Assembly: GCA_033085395.1 (NCBI GenBank)
Contig: JANQBS010000330.1
Span: 1 to 39,027, forward strand
Length of the DNA stretch: 39,027 nucleotides
Reading direction: 5' to 3'
Source of the DNA: Xanthoparmelia taractica
Taxonomy: Eukaryota; Ascomycota; Lecanoromycetes; Lecanorales; Parmeliaceae
A program made the position numbers and the translations under genes. The notes under the pieces were generated by a model. That model was not told the origin of the DNA. It did no database searches and worked only from the letters and a program-made list of their open reading frames with translations. How positions within the stretch are numbered: the stretch's first letter is position 1; each line of letters begins with the position of its first letter. Positions 23,621-34,578 of this stretch are shown here, one piece after another.

Positions 23621-24829
23621 ATGCCTTCAGATGACCTTAAGAATTATGCCACTTCCAACACAGACTTCTATGACCTCCTAGGCGTCACTTTCGAGACTTC
23701 CCAAAAAGACATCGACCGAGCATGGCGAAGAACCGCCCTCAAGTACCATCCTGACAAAGTCGGCAACAATCCAGTCGCGAAGGAAAATTTTCATCTCGCG
23801 CAGATAGGATATGATTTACTATCCGACCCAGCAAGCAAGACCATCTATGACAATGCCCGCAATGCGAGATTACAAAGGAAGAGACAGAATGACCTTTTTG
23901 AGGGCAGGAGAAGGCAGATGAAGGATGATCTGGAGGCGAGGGAACGAGGTATAAAACGGTCCAGAGAAGAGGACGAGGGTGACGAAGAGAAGCTTGAGAG
24001 GGAAATACGGAGGCTTGCTGACGATGGAAAGAGGAGGAGGAAGGAAAGGGAAGATGCGCTAAGAAAGGAAATACAGAAAGAATCGGACAGCGCCGAGATA
24101 AATGCAAATACGCCAGGATCGGGGAATGGCCACCCAGATGGAGCAGTAAGGGCCCGCTCGAATGTCTCTGAAATTGACCGAACTATCAAAGTACGGTGGC
24201 CAGTTGACGGCGAGGGAGGCTCCATGACGGCAGACGGAGTCAAAAACATTTTCTCATGTTTTGGCCTCATTGAAAGTGCGGATTTACTCAATCCGAAGAT
24301 GCTTCGCCTCGGAAAGAAGCAAAAAAAGCAGCTCGCCGTAGTCTGCATGATTCAATACAAATCAGTTGTCGGCGCTCATGCTGCCGTGGAAGACTTCCCA
24401 AAACAGGATGGGCCAGAATGGCAGTTGTTCGATTCCGTATTTTGGGCTGCGAACAAAGAACCCGACTTCATCGCCGCACGTCAAGGCAGCAGAATAGCTA
24501 CGGACTCCTTACCGGCAACGCCCACGCCGAATAGCCGAACTAAAAGCCCACATACGTTCCCCGGCTTTGACAGCCAAGCGTCTACACCTGCAAATTCACC
24601 GATAGCAGAGGGAGGTAGACTCAAGAAGATGCCTTCTTTTGCATCATTCTCGCCTGCAGCGTTTAACACGCCGAAAGGCTCGCCGTTGAGCAAAGGGCTG
24701 GAGGTTAATAGTCCGAGCCTTGAAGAAATGACTATGATCCGACTCAAGAATGCGGAGAAGAAACGATTGGCCGCTGAGATAGAGAGGCAGGACAAGGAAG
24801 ACGATGCCGCCGAGGCGAGGGGGGCATGA
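23621..24829 (+). CDS. cwf23: J-domain/RRM pre-mRNA splicing protein (Cwf23/DNAJC17-like)
   Basis: I start the protein at 23621 (403 aa). The frame is open to an ATG at 23570, but those 17 residues do not look conserved, while the second ATG has a better context (AAAATGCC). The J-domain covers about residues 14-75, with FYDLLGV, the HPD motif at 43-45 (KYHPDK) and YDLLSDPASKTIYD. A long charged coiled-coil (about 85-165, rich in Glu/Arg/Lys) follows. An RRM-like domain lies at about 190-285 (IKVRWPV, VKNIFSCFGLIESADLL). The Ser/Pro-rich tail ends in a basic helix near IRLKNAEKKRLAAEIERQ. This architecture matches Cwf23/DNAJC17, linked to the spliceosome. It is intronless and convergent with CAF17. 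Confidence 0.88.
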   Translation: MPSDDLKNYATSNTDFYDLLGVTFETSQKDIDRAWRRTALKYHPDKVGNNPVAKENFHLAQIGYDLLSDPASKTIYDNARNARLQRKRQNDLFEGRRRQMKDDLEARERGIKRSREEDEGDEEKLEREIRRLADDGKRRRKEREDALRKEIQKESDSAEINANTPGSGNGHPDGAVRARSNVSEIDRTIKVRWPVDGEGGSMTADGVKNIFSCFGLIESADLLNPKMLRLGKKQKKQLAVVCMIQYKSVVGAHAAVEDFPKQDGPEWQLFDSVFWAANKEPDFIAARQGSRIATDSLPATPTPNSRTKSPHTFPGFDSQASTPANSPIAEGGRLKKMPSFASFSPAAFNTPKGSPLSKGLEVNSPSLEEMTMIRLKNAEKKRLAAEIERQDKEDDAAEARGA

Positions 24830-24958
24830 AGACGACAGCTTGAGCATTGCATCTGAAAATAAGCGTTGGCGTACCCACAGGCGTTACAGAGATACCCAGC
24901 TGGTTGCAGCACAGCAAATGAGATTACCTTGCACAAACGCTTTTTTTCATTCATACGT

Positions 24959-26101
24959 TCATATGCGTTGACCTCGATGCAGCTTCTGACCCTCAGCTCT
25001 ACTCTGATGCCAATCGGGCACGAAGGCCTTCACCTTCACCTCTCCCCCTTCCCTTCCCTCTTCTGGATCCCACGCAACTTTGAATTCATGCTCCGGCTTC
25101 CACTGACTGCCTTCCCCCGTCAGCACCGTATCCGTCATAATCTCAAGCCGACACAACGCCAATCCAATATTCCCGAAACCACCTAGCCATTTGCCAGAAC
25201 TCCTCCCTTTCTTATCCACCCTGTTGATGTTCGCGCCCTTGGGCGGTAGTGCAATCTTTGTGTCTCCATCATATGTCAATTGATCCGGCGGTTTTGAGTT
25301 TCCTTCAGCAGGATATATCTGGACGGGCAGTATCCTCTTCCTAACAACGCCCGTATGATGCGTCCGGATTGTCAACTCCTGTCCCACATAACAACCCTTT
25401 CGAAAGTCAATCCCACCCATATAATCAATATTACTCTCCTGCGGTAACGCGGACTCTTTCAGTATCTCTCCTTGGCCCTCCGCTACGCCCATCATGATCC
25501 GCCTTATGTCGTAGCTGCCGCCCTCAACTTGCGCTTCTAAGCCATCGAGATCACAGTCACTAGACAGTAGGACCCTTTCCCCCATATACGGCGCTCGCTG
25601 GTCCAAACCACCCGTTATTGAACGGACTCCGGACGGTGACTTCATCCCCCAAATTTCCCAGATGGTCAGCTCTCCTTCGTCGACTACGTTGATCCCCACT
25701 TTCGCTCGTAATTTATACCGTTTCAGATGTTTTGCTAACGCTTCCACCTCGTTTGCATCGACCTCAATTAGAAATCCCGGTTCGCCTTTCTCCGCATCTG
25801 CGTCCGGATATATAAATACATCGTGCAGAACCCTCCCTGAGGCATTCAGAAAGGCGCTGTAGAGGCAGGAGCTCGGAAACTGGCTAGGTAAGTTCTGTGT
25901 TACAAGACCTTGCAGGAAATGAGACGCATCATGGCCGCGGAGCGAGATGAGACGGCGAGTGGGGAGTCGGGCGCAGGCAGTGTGTGGAGGGACGAGTGGA
26001 TTAGATGAGGAGATGGTGGCATGGTGGCGGGATGGACGTAGAGGAGCTTTGCGGCAGCGACAGAGAGGTCTAGAAAGGAGAGGAGGCGTACGTGGGGGCA
26101 T
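24959..26101 (-). CDS. CAF17: Mitochondrial Fe-S cluster assembly factor (CAF17/IBA57, GcvT-like)
   Basis: This single-exon gene gives 380 aa from the ATG at 26101. The frame is open further upstream to 26311, but that extension looks like leader sequence, while the MPPRTPPLLSRPLCRCRKAPLRPSRH-type start is a basic, acid-free mitochondrial presequence. The body has LISLRGHDASHFLQGLVTQNL, YSAFLNASGRVLHDVFIYP and the family signature KGCYVGQE (about residue 235), followed by LTIRTHHTGVVRKRILPV. IBA57 proteins act with ISCA proteins in maturing [4Fe-4S] proteins such as aconitase. The insertion near RITGGLDQRAPYMGERVLLS-like sequence and the long C-terminal segment are seen in fungal members. It is convergent with cwf23, 129 bp apart. 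Confidence 0.9.
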   Translation of the reverse strand: MPPRTPPLLSRPLCRCRKAPLRPSRHHATISSSNPLVPPHTACARLPTRRLISLRGHDASHFLQGLVTQNLPSQFPSSCLYSAFLNASGRVLHDVFIYPDADAEKGEPGFLIEVDANEVEALAKHLKRYKLRAKVGINVVDEGELTIWEIWGMKSPSGVRSITGGLDQRAPYMGERVLLSSDCDLDGLEAQVEGGSYDIRRIMMGVAEGQGEILKESALPQESNIDYMGGIDFRKGCYVGQELTIRTHHTGVVRKRILPVQIYPAEGNSKPPDQLTYDGDTKIALPPKGANINRVDKKGRSSGKWLGGFGNIGLALCRLEIMTDTVLTGEGSQWKPEHEFKVAWDPEEGREGGEVKVKAFVPDWHQSRAEGQKLHRGQRI

Positions 26102-26763
26102 GGCACACTGGTGGTAGAGCGGAGAGATCGTGGAGTTGGTAATTTTCCTTATCGATAATACTAGCGTGTTACTAGTCCATACATTGGATTCTTCTGAACT
26201 CCCAGTGACTCCCGTCTGCACGACTTCCCAAGTGAATGACCAACTGCCAACATCTCTCACTAATGCCTTGCATCGTGTTCCAGAATGGAAACAGCTGATT
26301 TGGCCACGCATAATGTTTCTACTGAGCTTCTATTGCTTCGTCTTTCCAATGGCTTGTTAAGTGAGAAAAAAGGAGAGAATTCTCAAACATACGTTCCTTT
26401 ATTCATAGAATTCTGTTTATCAAGTGACTCTGGTAGAATGATTCCAAGGTGGAGAGGGAAACCTTGAATGATGTCCGGTAGCCTGGCATACAAGAACGCC
26501 TCGATGCTATCCGGCGCTCCTTCTCAAACTGATTGTTCAAAGAGCAGGTACTCCTGGTCAAGATGCGAGTACCACAGGGTCTTGCTAGCCAGTTTTCCTG
26601 CGAATTTACAGCTGTGTTTCTTTGTACGCCGCGCTCTCTACCTGATATTCTTCCGACCTTGCTATTTCTACCTCTAGACTTCCCTAAGAAACCCCTCAGA
26701 GATTCCCTCCACCAGTATCCAGGCTCTTTGACCTCTCTGCCGTCTACCTTTGGATGCATTACT
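26102..26763. promoter_or_regulatory. Divergent intergenic region, CAF17 and SLATT gene
   Basis: This 662-bp stretch must carry both promoters. An open frame from 26533 runs into the SLATT gene, but its N-terminal part is not convincing. I see no distinct control motif. Confidence 0.4.
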
Positions 26764-27606
26764 ATGATGGGCGGAAGCGACCCTGAATTGACATTTCACA
26801 AACCAACCCCAACTTTTGACCGGGATCTGGAGAAAGCTGGAAGCACTGACAGACTTAGTGTCTTCCGCGAGCAGGTCGGCATAAGCAATGTTGTTGAACT
26901 GGGGCCTCGAGCTTCGAGACGACCAGCTCCAAATGTCGGCATTTACAATCGGGTCACAACGGAAGAACACAAAGCTCAGCTGCAGTACTATGCCAGCGCC
27001 CTCGTCATCAACGCATGTCTACTTGCTCAGGTGGTCTTTGCATCAGCCTTGACCGCTCTCGGCGCTGGTAGTGGATCGCATACCCAGATCACGGCCCTCG
27101 GTGCAGCAAATACCGTCATTGCAGCCATTCTCACGTTCACGAAAGGCTCAGGATTACCCAACCGCTTACGTCAGTATCAATGTACTCTCCGGAAGGTGCG
27201 AGAATATATCGAGCAGAGGGAGCGCGACTTTGCTCAGCTGGACTGCCACTTGGATCTGGATCACGAGATGACGATCATCAAGGGAATGTACGAGCAGGCT
27301 CGCCAGAATGACGAAAACAATGATCCGGGCACCTACCATAACCCTACAGCAGCATCGACCGCGAATGGACTGCTTGCCAGTAAGCCCGTAGTGAACGGGT
27401 TATCTTCCATCTCTGGTCCCAATATACACCAGCCAGCTCCTCGAATTGCTCCTAGGACGCCATCTGCAGTGACTCCTCACGCTTCGACAATGAATCAGTC
27501 AAAGACCGAGGACGAGTTGCCGCATGGCGACCCTACAGAGTCGAGCGGCGTTGATCGTTCGGCTACAGATGTAGGTTACCCAAGCCTAGTTCAGCAACGG
27601 AGCTGA
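26764..27606 (+). CDS. Fungal SLATT-domain two-TM protein
   Basis: This single exon gives 280 aa from the ATG at 26764. After a polar N-terminus, the SLATT core runs from about residue 60 to 190: YNRVTTEEHKAQLQYYASAL, a first membrane helix at about 76-100, a short loop GSGSHTQ, a second helix at about 108-127 (LGAANTVIAAILTFTKG), then LPNRLRQYQCTLRKVREYIEQRERDF and a charged helix. These are the hallmarks of the fungal SLATT family (SMODS and SLOG-associating 2TM effector domain). In bacteria, related domains are predicted membrane effectors of nucleotide-signalled defence; the fungal function is unknown. The C-terminal 90 residues are disordered (Pro/Ser/Thr-rich). No SMODS- or SLOG-type partner is visible nearby. 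Confidence 0.85.
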   Translation: MMGGSDPELTFHKPTPTFDRDLEKAGSTDRLSVFREQVGISNVVELGPRASRRPAPNVGIYNRVTTEEHKAQLQYYASALVINACLLAQVVFASALTALGAGSGSHTQITALGAANTVIAAILTFTKGSGLPNRLRQYQCTLRKVREYIEQRERDFAQLDCHLDLDHEMTIIKGMYEQARQNDENNDPGTYHNPTAASTANGLLASKPVVNGLSSISGPNIHQPAPRIAPRTPSAVTPHASTMNQSKTEDELPHGDPTESSGVDRSATDVGYPSLVQQRS

Positions 27607-28225
27607 CAGCTCAACTAGTTGGCGCCCCCGCGCAGAGAAGACTCTCAACGGTACAAGGTCGCGTACTCGGTTGCTGATAGGCTGGTTTCAGGAAGAAATC
27701 CGTGGTAGCACTGTTTTTAGGGGCTTGGAAATTGTTGTCTTGGCTTCAATAAACTGAGCGCGATACGGTTTGTCTGCTTGCTCAAATCTCTTGCCAAGGC
27801 CTTTGTGTCCTCCTGAACCTTGGCTCCTCGGCGTTTCTATGTCTGCATTCGAGATATCAAGCCCGTTATGGCCCTAACCGCAGCTCTCCTACAAGACAAG
27901 GGTTAAAAATTTCCATGAACGACACTGACTACCTCATGCGACATGCATTTTGTCTAGAACCGGCTGAGGTAAGGGGCCCTGCATTTCTTTGTCTTTGTTT
28001 TCCGGTGTCAGGCAGACTGCTTGGCCATTGACGTTATGCACGAGTTACTTCCGCAAGCGAACTATTCCCATTCACCTTAAAATGAAGCTATTGTCCTTAA
28101 TAGACAATGGTGGTTACATTCCGCAAACAGATGGAATAGCTGCGCATGACCGCTCAAATAAGCTGGACATTCTCTTCTGCCCTTGATTTCTTTCGCACCG
28201 CTTCGTAAGTGTAAGACTTCTCAGC
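27607..28225. promoter_or_regulatory. Intergenic between the SLATT and basic-protein genes
   Basis: This 619-bp stretch between two plus-strand genes should hold the SLATT 3' UTR and the promoter of the next gene. I see no further gene or clear motif. Confidence 0.4.
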
Positions 28226-29106
28226 ATGGCAGATAATACTCCAGCCGATACCCCAACAGACACTCCAACTGCACCCCGGTTTCCCGGACAGACATACCGT
28301 GACAGATCCACGTCTTCCAATTCAGACAACTCAGACAGTGGGCCAAGAAGTAAACCAAAATCACTTCAGCCGCCAACCATTACCAGCGCTAACGGACTAC
28401 AGTACCCATTCCCAACCATGAGCCGAGCAAATCCCCCACCGAAGGCGACCGAACCGCAGGCCCAGCCCAACCTTTCCACCTGAACCCAGCTCGTCTCAAC
28501 CCAAACCCGTTCCGTCCGCCACCACCAGGTCCCCCGGGCGTAAACGCGTTCGCCGGCCTTCCGGTACCACCCCAACCACCATCAGGTCAACGAGACTCGA
28601 GATCCAAGACTGCGCATGGGTCTTCTCCGCCTACCCAACCTCCCACCAGGGGCTCAGCAGCCGGACGACGAGCACCCGGCACCGCTTCTCCGGGAAATTC
28701 TCCCCGAACGACTCCTGGACCCTCGGCACCTCGCCGTCCGCCCGCTAAGCGTACCATTAAGCAAGAAGAGTCGTCCAGCGGCGGTCGAGCACGGAGCTCG
28801 GTCCCTCCAACGTCCCGCACCTCACCTGTAAGAACGGCATCGGCTGTTCCACGACCGGGTCCATCCGGAAGCCAAAGGACCGCGAGCGCTCCACGTAATC
28901 CTCGTCCAAGGAAACAGCAGCCGAAGAAAGACTCCAAGGCCGGACCTCGTGCACGGCGGGAGGCGATTGTGACGGGGCCGGCGCGTAATACGAGGGGGCA
29001 GAGGCGCAGGGAGGGGAGGGGAGGGAGTGTGGAGTTTGGGTTTGGGGATTTGGATCGATTGGAGAGGCGGTTGAGAGAGGAGAGGAGGAAGAAAAGGGGG
29101 GGTTAG
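28226..29106 (+). CDS. Unrecognised Arg/Pro/Ser-rich basic protein
   Basis: Exons are 28226-28349 and 28403-29106, giving 275 aa. The intron has a GTAAAC donor, a GCTAACG branch point and a CTACAG acceptor. Its 53-nt length is exactly what is needed to join the two open frames. Without it, the first frame stops at 28483. The N-terminus is acidic and Thr/Pro-rich (MADNTPADTPTDTPTAP). The rest is strongly basic and low-complexity, with many RPP, GPR and RRR runs, a KRTIKQEE stretch (a sumoylation-like consensus), and a final charged helix DLDRLERRLREERRKKR. I do not recognise a family. Predicted disordered and probably nuclear from composition only. It could bind nucleic acid, but this is inference. 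Confidence 0.65.
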
Positions 29107-29522
29107 GGAGGGCTGGATAGGGATTTGGCTGGGGAGTGGGAGTGGGAGGGAGGAGGGGGAGTTTGAGTGGTAAGAATGAGACGGGGTGTTAATGTGTGGA
29201 ATGGGAGATAGGTAATCGGGCGTCGGAGTCACTTTTGGGAATTAGGTAAGATGTTTGATAGATCGCTTGTAGAGGGAGACGTAAATCTTGGCTTAATGAT
29301 TTGGGTCTCTGTTGAATCTGGACCAAGAATGGGCTATCTCTCAACTTGAGTAGACTCAGGGGCGCGCCATGCATCGAAAACAGATGTCGTAGTCGCCCAG
29401 AATCAAGCCCCTCTTCCCGGTTGAGCAGGAGGACCATCGCTAACAGAACTCTATCTGCATCCGAATGTCAATAAATGCCTAAGTGACTCCCAATGCACGA
29501 AACCAAACCTCAAAGTCCCGCT
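29107..29522. terminator. Convergent 3' intergenic region, basic protein and DCP2
   Basis: Two genes converge on this 416-bp stretch. It begins with a G-rich tract (29107-29165) in which GGGA/GGAG words recur. I see no other gene. Confidence 0.4.
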
Positions 29523-32500
29523 TCATCTCCCACCATTTGCCACACCTTCCAAGTACCCCAGCAGGAAACTCCTATCCACCGGCGTCGTCCTTGCCGTTGG
29601 TGTCTTCTTTCCACCACCGGCGACGACTGCCTTTACACTACTAGTTCTTGACGGTGAGATGGCGGCCGGGACTGAGAACCCGCCCACTTTCTGTGGAAGT
29701 CCCCTGGAATTTGTCATCTGTGGGGCGAAGGCAGCATCAGCTTGTTCCCCTGGCGTCGGCTTCTCTGACAGCGGACTCACGACGCTCGCAGGGTCGATGG
29801 CGCTGGTCGGAGCAGTCACTGCAGGAGATACGGATGGCGAGGGCTTTGTGAATAGTGAGAGGAGTGATTTCTTATGATCTGTGGGTTGTGTCGTTCGATT
29901 GACGAGGAGTTGGTGTTTTGGCGAAGGAAGCGGCTGGATGGGAGAAGGCTCGTTATCTTCAGCGGGAGCTGGACGGCGAAGAATCTGAGGTTGAAATGGT
30001 TTAAGTGGTGCGGGACGGCCTCTGAGGTCGGGAGTAGGTGACATATCCTTGACAGGAGAAACGAGAGTTGGGATCTGGGGTATAACAGCTGCTTTCTGTT
30101 GTTTTGGCGGTGGTGTGGCAGCATGGGCATACGAGCTGGATGGGCGAGATAGTATTGTAACCGGTGACTTTTCAGGAGACTTCTTGTGACTGTCGTTGCG
30201 AGTAGCATGCTTAGTTTCTCTCGCAACTTTGGTAGGCATATTGAATTGGGGAACATTCAATGGCCCATTGACCGTCGCAGACACAGGTGGGTTGTGTGCC
30301 TTTGATGTGTCTTGCCACAGATGCTTCGGGCCTTTCGCTGATCCATTTCGAGCTATCTTTGAAACTTGGTCTTTGGGTAGTGAGTCAGCTCTGGAAGGTT
30401 CTCTAGAATGTCCAGGGCTCATCGGTGTAGCAGAGAGTTCGACTGGCCCGGATGGTGGTTGCAAGAACTCTGCTGCCGACTTCACTGGCTCCGCAGCTGC
30501 GACCGGTGGAGCGCGGAATAATCTCAACAGCTTGTCCTGGTGCGCTGATTTGGGTCTGTCGATGTCATTCGCGCTCACTGAAGGCGTCTTCGGGAGACTC
30601 TGATGCGACACGAACGTAAAAGCTGGTCCCTGAATACTCTCAGGCTTGTTCTGATTTGCCGGGCTTGCGATACCTTCATGGCCTTTGAGGATGTCTAGCA
30701 ATGCAGCGGTATTGGCAGACGGATTGGCAGGTACTGTTTGTGCTTTACCTTGTTCTGATGCCTTGATGTCATCATTCGCAATAGCGGTTTTGCCAGGCAG
30801 CCCAGATTTGAAGAGATTAAGTAGTGCAGAAGATTGTGCTGTAAGCTTCGGTGGTGGCAGTTTGCTGGCTGGAGGTATAGATGAAGCGATGTTGCCGGGC
30901 ACTTGAGAGTACTGGCCAAATTGAGGGTCGCCAGTTCGTTGATAAGGAGCAACAATCTTTTTGACTTCTGTTCCAGGGACAGACTTTTGTTCGATGTTAG
31001 AAACTCGAGAAACAAGCTGGGCCGGCTGTTGTAGTGGTGGGATTGACATGACCTGGGGAGGTTGCGGCGCTTGGCCAACCGAGTCCTGAGGCGGTTCACG
31101 TTTCGAGGACGGCGCGGTAGTTGAGCGATCGTGGGTTGTTGGAAACGGAAAGGTAGGCGGAGGAGGTAGCGTAGAGATGCGTGATGTTTGGTGATGGGGG
31201 TGAGGAGGTGATGTAGGCTGAGGTGGAAACCCAACTACCTGCTCGAATGGTGTTTGTGGAGTTTGCTCCGCTTGTGCAGCAGGATTTCTTCGTAACAAAG
31301 CAAGCAAAGGACTCGGATTTTGGTTCTCAGTGCTGCTTGTCGAGATTGGGACTGATGCTGCCGCTCCCGTAGCGGAACTCATAGGCTGCGTCGATGGGAC
31401 ACCGAGGACTGACTTCAATTGGGCGGTGATGTCTTTGGATTCAGCGGAAAGCCCGGATTTCTCAGGCAGATCGCTCGTCTTTCCTGTCAGTGCGGATTGT
31501 CGAAGACTATCGAGCAGCCTTCCTAAGTCTTCATTGGACGAATGCAGGACGATCTCCTCTTCAGCATAATGGTTTGCAATGTGAGCTGGTACCACCTCTG
31601 CAGCAACAGGGTTAGCGACTATCCCATTTGATTGTTTGACTTTGTCCAGCTTTCTCTGTGCTGAAATCCACTTTTTCAAGGGTACGAGGAACGGCGCCAC
31701 CATGTAGAATTTGTTCGCATTCACTGCAAGATCCTCGCCTTTGCCCTCCTGTTGCTGTTTCTTCTTTCTGATTGTCGGCAAATCCGACAACTTGTACCAC
31801 TCTATTTTGCTAATCTCTTTGCGCGTCCGCGGTTCAAAGTACGTATCCATAGGAACTCCCCGGAAAACGTAGAGCCGCATATGCTGTTCTCTCATCGTGA
31901 CTTCGATGTGTTTCATCTCCTCCTCATTACCGACCAGACCAGCGGCCTTGATATCATACCCCGTTTCCTCGTAAACTTCTCTGACCGCGCAGTCCAAGTC
32001 CGGCTCATCCTTATTGATCTTCCCTCTTGGGAAACTCCAATTGGCTCCTTTTTTCCAGCCCTTCACCAACACCACCGAATCCATTCTTTCATTAAGCATG
32101 ATAGCTCCTCGTACGGGGACACGTGTCTTGTAAGCGAGAAACTCCGAAAATGCCTGGGCATGATGGTATGTCGAAAATGACGAAAACATTGGACAGTGCT
32201 GAAATATGAGCAGGCAGAAATTTCTGAGATTGAGAGAAGGCAGGTCGGGGTCCAGGGGACGTATGAAGTCCTCGTAAAACCATTGTGCTTCTTCTACTTG
32301 AAAGCAAATTCGCTCGACGGACTGGAGCTCCTCTTTGGGGAGATTGATTATGAAGCGTACGCATAGGTCATCCAGCCCTGAGCAAATTTGTGGTTAGCAT
32401 ACAGATTAATATCATTGTATTGAGGAGACGGTGACTCCAGAACGTTGCTAGAATGATATCACGTAACAACCGGCGAGCGGAGAAGGATGCTCGCTCACGG

Positions 32501-32556
32501 CCTGGAGGACGTTAGGCGGACTTACAGTCGACTAGCTGCATCTTTTTCTCTGTCAT
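29523..32556 (-). CDS. DCP2: mRNA-decapping enzyme subunit DCP2
   Basis: This enzyme removes the 5' cap of mRNA, committing it to 5'-3' decay. Exons are 32556-32526 and 32377-29523, giving 961 aa. The regulatory domain (about residues 11-84) reads WLDDLCVRFIINLPKEEL, FQVEEAQWFYEDFIRPL and LRNFCLLIFQHCP. The Nudix box (about 129-151) matches GX5EX7REUXEEXGU exactly: it opens at GKINKDE and closes REVYEETGY. The C-terminal 700 residues are disordered and contain at least six short Leu-rich motifs: LLALLRR, LLNLFKS, LLDILKG, LLRLFRA, LLSLFTK and LLGYLEG (about residues 366, 528, 570, 625, 848 and 946). In yeasts such motifs bind Edc3. The exon 1 start was chosen because MTEKKMQLVDW joins the conserved domain in frame. 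An ATG at 32189 lies inside the regulatory domain, so it is not the start. Confidence 0.93.
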
Positions 32557-33530
32557 CCTGGTCTTCCCGTCCAAGCATATCTATGTCAATGGTAGACAGA
32601 TCGGCGCAGGGGCCGAAGATGTGCAATGAGAGCTAGCTAGCTAGCTAGCTGATTAAAGCAAGTTGACTTGGGGAGAGCGGATGGGAAAAATGTACAGCCA
32701 CAAGACTGACGCAGGTTCATAGAATTTGAATGATGAATCTAGGAGAATGATAGTCTACGAGCTAAGCATAAGCTGTGAAGTGTTCAGGGAATGAATGAGC
32801 GAGTATGATGATGAATGAGCTGGCGCCAGCTCGGACGGAAGTCTGAGGTGGACGGCCGAGGCGTTGTTTAGCGGTGGCTGTGGTGGCTGTGCAAAAGTGG
32901 CGCTGCCGACTATGAAGGGTGCTAAGAATCCGAAAGGGACGCGTAATGACAATTACCACTCGAGCATGGCGTCTACGAGCTCAGTTTGATAGCACATCAC
33001 GATACAGAGATTTACAATAACACATAGACACGGAGAAGGATGAGTTTCAGCCTGAACGTTGAATGCTGCAAGGCATAACAAGCAGATGCTAATCATGGCT
33101 AGAAGTACTCGATTTTCAAAATAGTCCGCAAGCGCTCTAACGGGAGCAGCCGCCGCTATTGAAATGCATTAGCGTGCTTGCCACCAAGAATGAGCGCGAA
33201 TAACGTGTTTTCCTTGAATAGGATCTGCGACAGACAAAATGTACGAATATAAAACACGGGGTCCTGTCCCATATTCCACCAAAGCCAATCTTTTCTCCAA
33301 CCGCTTCAGTTTCATAGACTTCCAATGCCCGCGCTCGTCAGTCATGCATCATTGGCCCTCTGCGAGCGGTGAAGTCTTTTGTCCTCAAGTGAAGCGCGCT
33401 TCCTTTGTCGTCAAAGAGCGCTATAAATTCCGGCCGTCTGCTTTCCTCTTCCTCTTCTTTCCAAACATAACATACTCTCTAAAAGGCACAGTCCCTCACG
33501 CATCTCAACAAATTCAACTCAAAGTTCGTC
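32557..33530. promoter_or_regulatory. Divergent intergenic region, DCP2 and DUF4112 gene
   Basis: This 974-bp stretch carries both promoters. It holds an (AGCT)5 microsatellite (32631-32650) and a TATAAAT-like word near 33421, about 110 bp upstream of the DUF4112 start. I see no gene inside. Confidence 0.5.
32631..32650. repeat. (AGCT)5 microsatellite
   Basis: Five perfect AGCT units, self-complementary, lie about 75 bp upstream of the DCP2 start codon. They are a likely site of length variation. Confidence 0.75.
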
Positions 33531-34578
33531 ATGGCTGGCAACATGGCTTGGAAGGTCGGCAAGGGCGCCGTTGAGAAGTTCAGCGGCAAGAATTCTCGCC
33601 AAGACTCTACACCAAAGAGTGTAGTAAGGTGCCACATCCATCACTACTTGTATCAAGTTCTGCTGACATTTGCGAAGGACCATGCTTATTATCGGGGTGC
33701 GAAGGTGGAACGGGGAAAGAAGAACGGGCAATCGGCCCTCTTCCTGAATGACAAGAATATCGCCAAACACCGTAAGGACAGTGTGTACTATGAGTACAAG
33801 GGAATCCCAAAGAAAGATGCCAAAATACTCTCACATGTTGTCTTCTGGGCGAGGTTCCTGGATAATGGTATCAGCGCCCCTGGAATCCCGTTCAAGCTTG
33901 GCGTGAGCTCAATCGTCGGAATCATTCCTGAGTGAGCCCAACCTCCCAGACATAACCATTGGGTTTTACTTACCGCTTCTCAGGGTTGGCGACTTCGTTG
34001 GAAGCGGTTTGAGCTTGGTGCTCGTCTGGCGGCCTGCCAGACAAGTTTCCAAAGGTGACGACCCCGACGCGAAGCAGCTGAAAAAAGTCTTGAACCGTAA
34101 TTTCTGTAAGGGGTTCGTCATCGGCCTGGTGCCCTTGGCTGGCGACTTCTTTGATAGCTGGATCAAATTCAATGTTAGGAGCGCAGACGCGCTAGAGGCA
34201 ATGCTTCTGAAGCGCGTAGGCGAGGACGTTACAGTGGGAGGGGATGCCGAGAAACTCCCCAATATGAATGGATATCATCATGCGGGTACCAACGGACATC
34301 ATCCTGCCGCTACCAACAGATATAACGATTCTGAACCTCCAACCCAACCGGCTCGACGATTTCTTGGAGACAATGATCTGCGTCAGGATCGTAGGCCAGC
34401 AGCGACTGATCGGAAGGCAATGGTCCAGACTCAACCGGAGAAAGATGGTGGAACATTCTTTCAACGTCGAAGGCGACCGCAAGGCAGTCAGGATCTTAGG
34501 ACGACGGTGGAAGGAGTCGCACCAGGCTGCCCGACTCGACCGGAGCATTCAAATCACGGGCGCGGTGGGCATTTCTGA
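33531..34578 (+). CDS. DUF4112 membrane-associated protein
   Basis: One certain intron (33932-33983) joins ...SSIVGIIPE to VGDFVGSGLSLVLVWRPARQVSKGD. The core matches the DUF4112 family: ARFLDNGISAPGIPFKLGVSSIVGIIPEVGDF, then FCKGFVIGLVPLAGDFFDSWIKFNVRSADALE. Two hydrophobic stretches (about residues 125-155 and 180-200) are likely membrane helices. A second candidate intron (33624-33677) has a GTAAGG donor, a TGCTGAC branch point and an AAG acceptor. It is 54 nt and free of stops, so reading through gives 331 aa and splicing gives 313 aa. I favour splicing because the encoded residues (VRCHIHHYLYQVLL) interrupt an otherwise charged region. The tail is low-complexity (His/Asn/Gln/Arg). Molecular function is unknown. 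Confidence 0.8.
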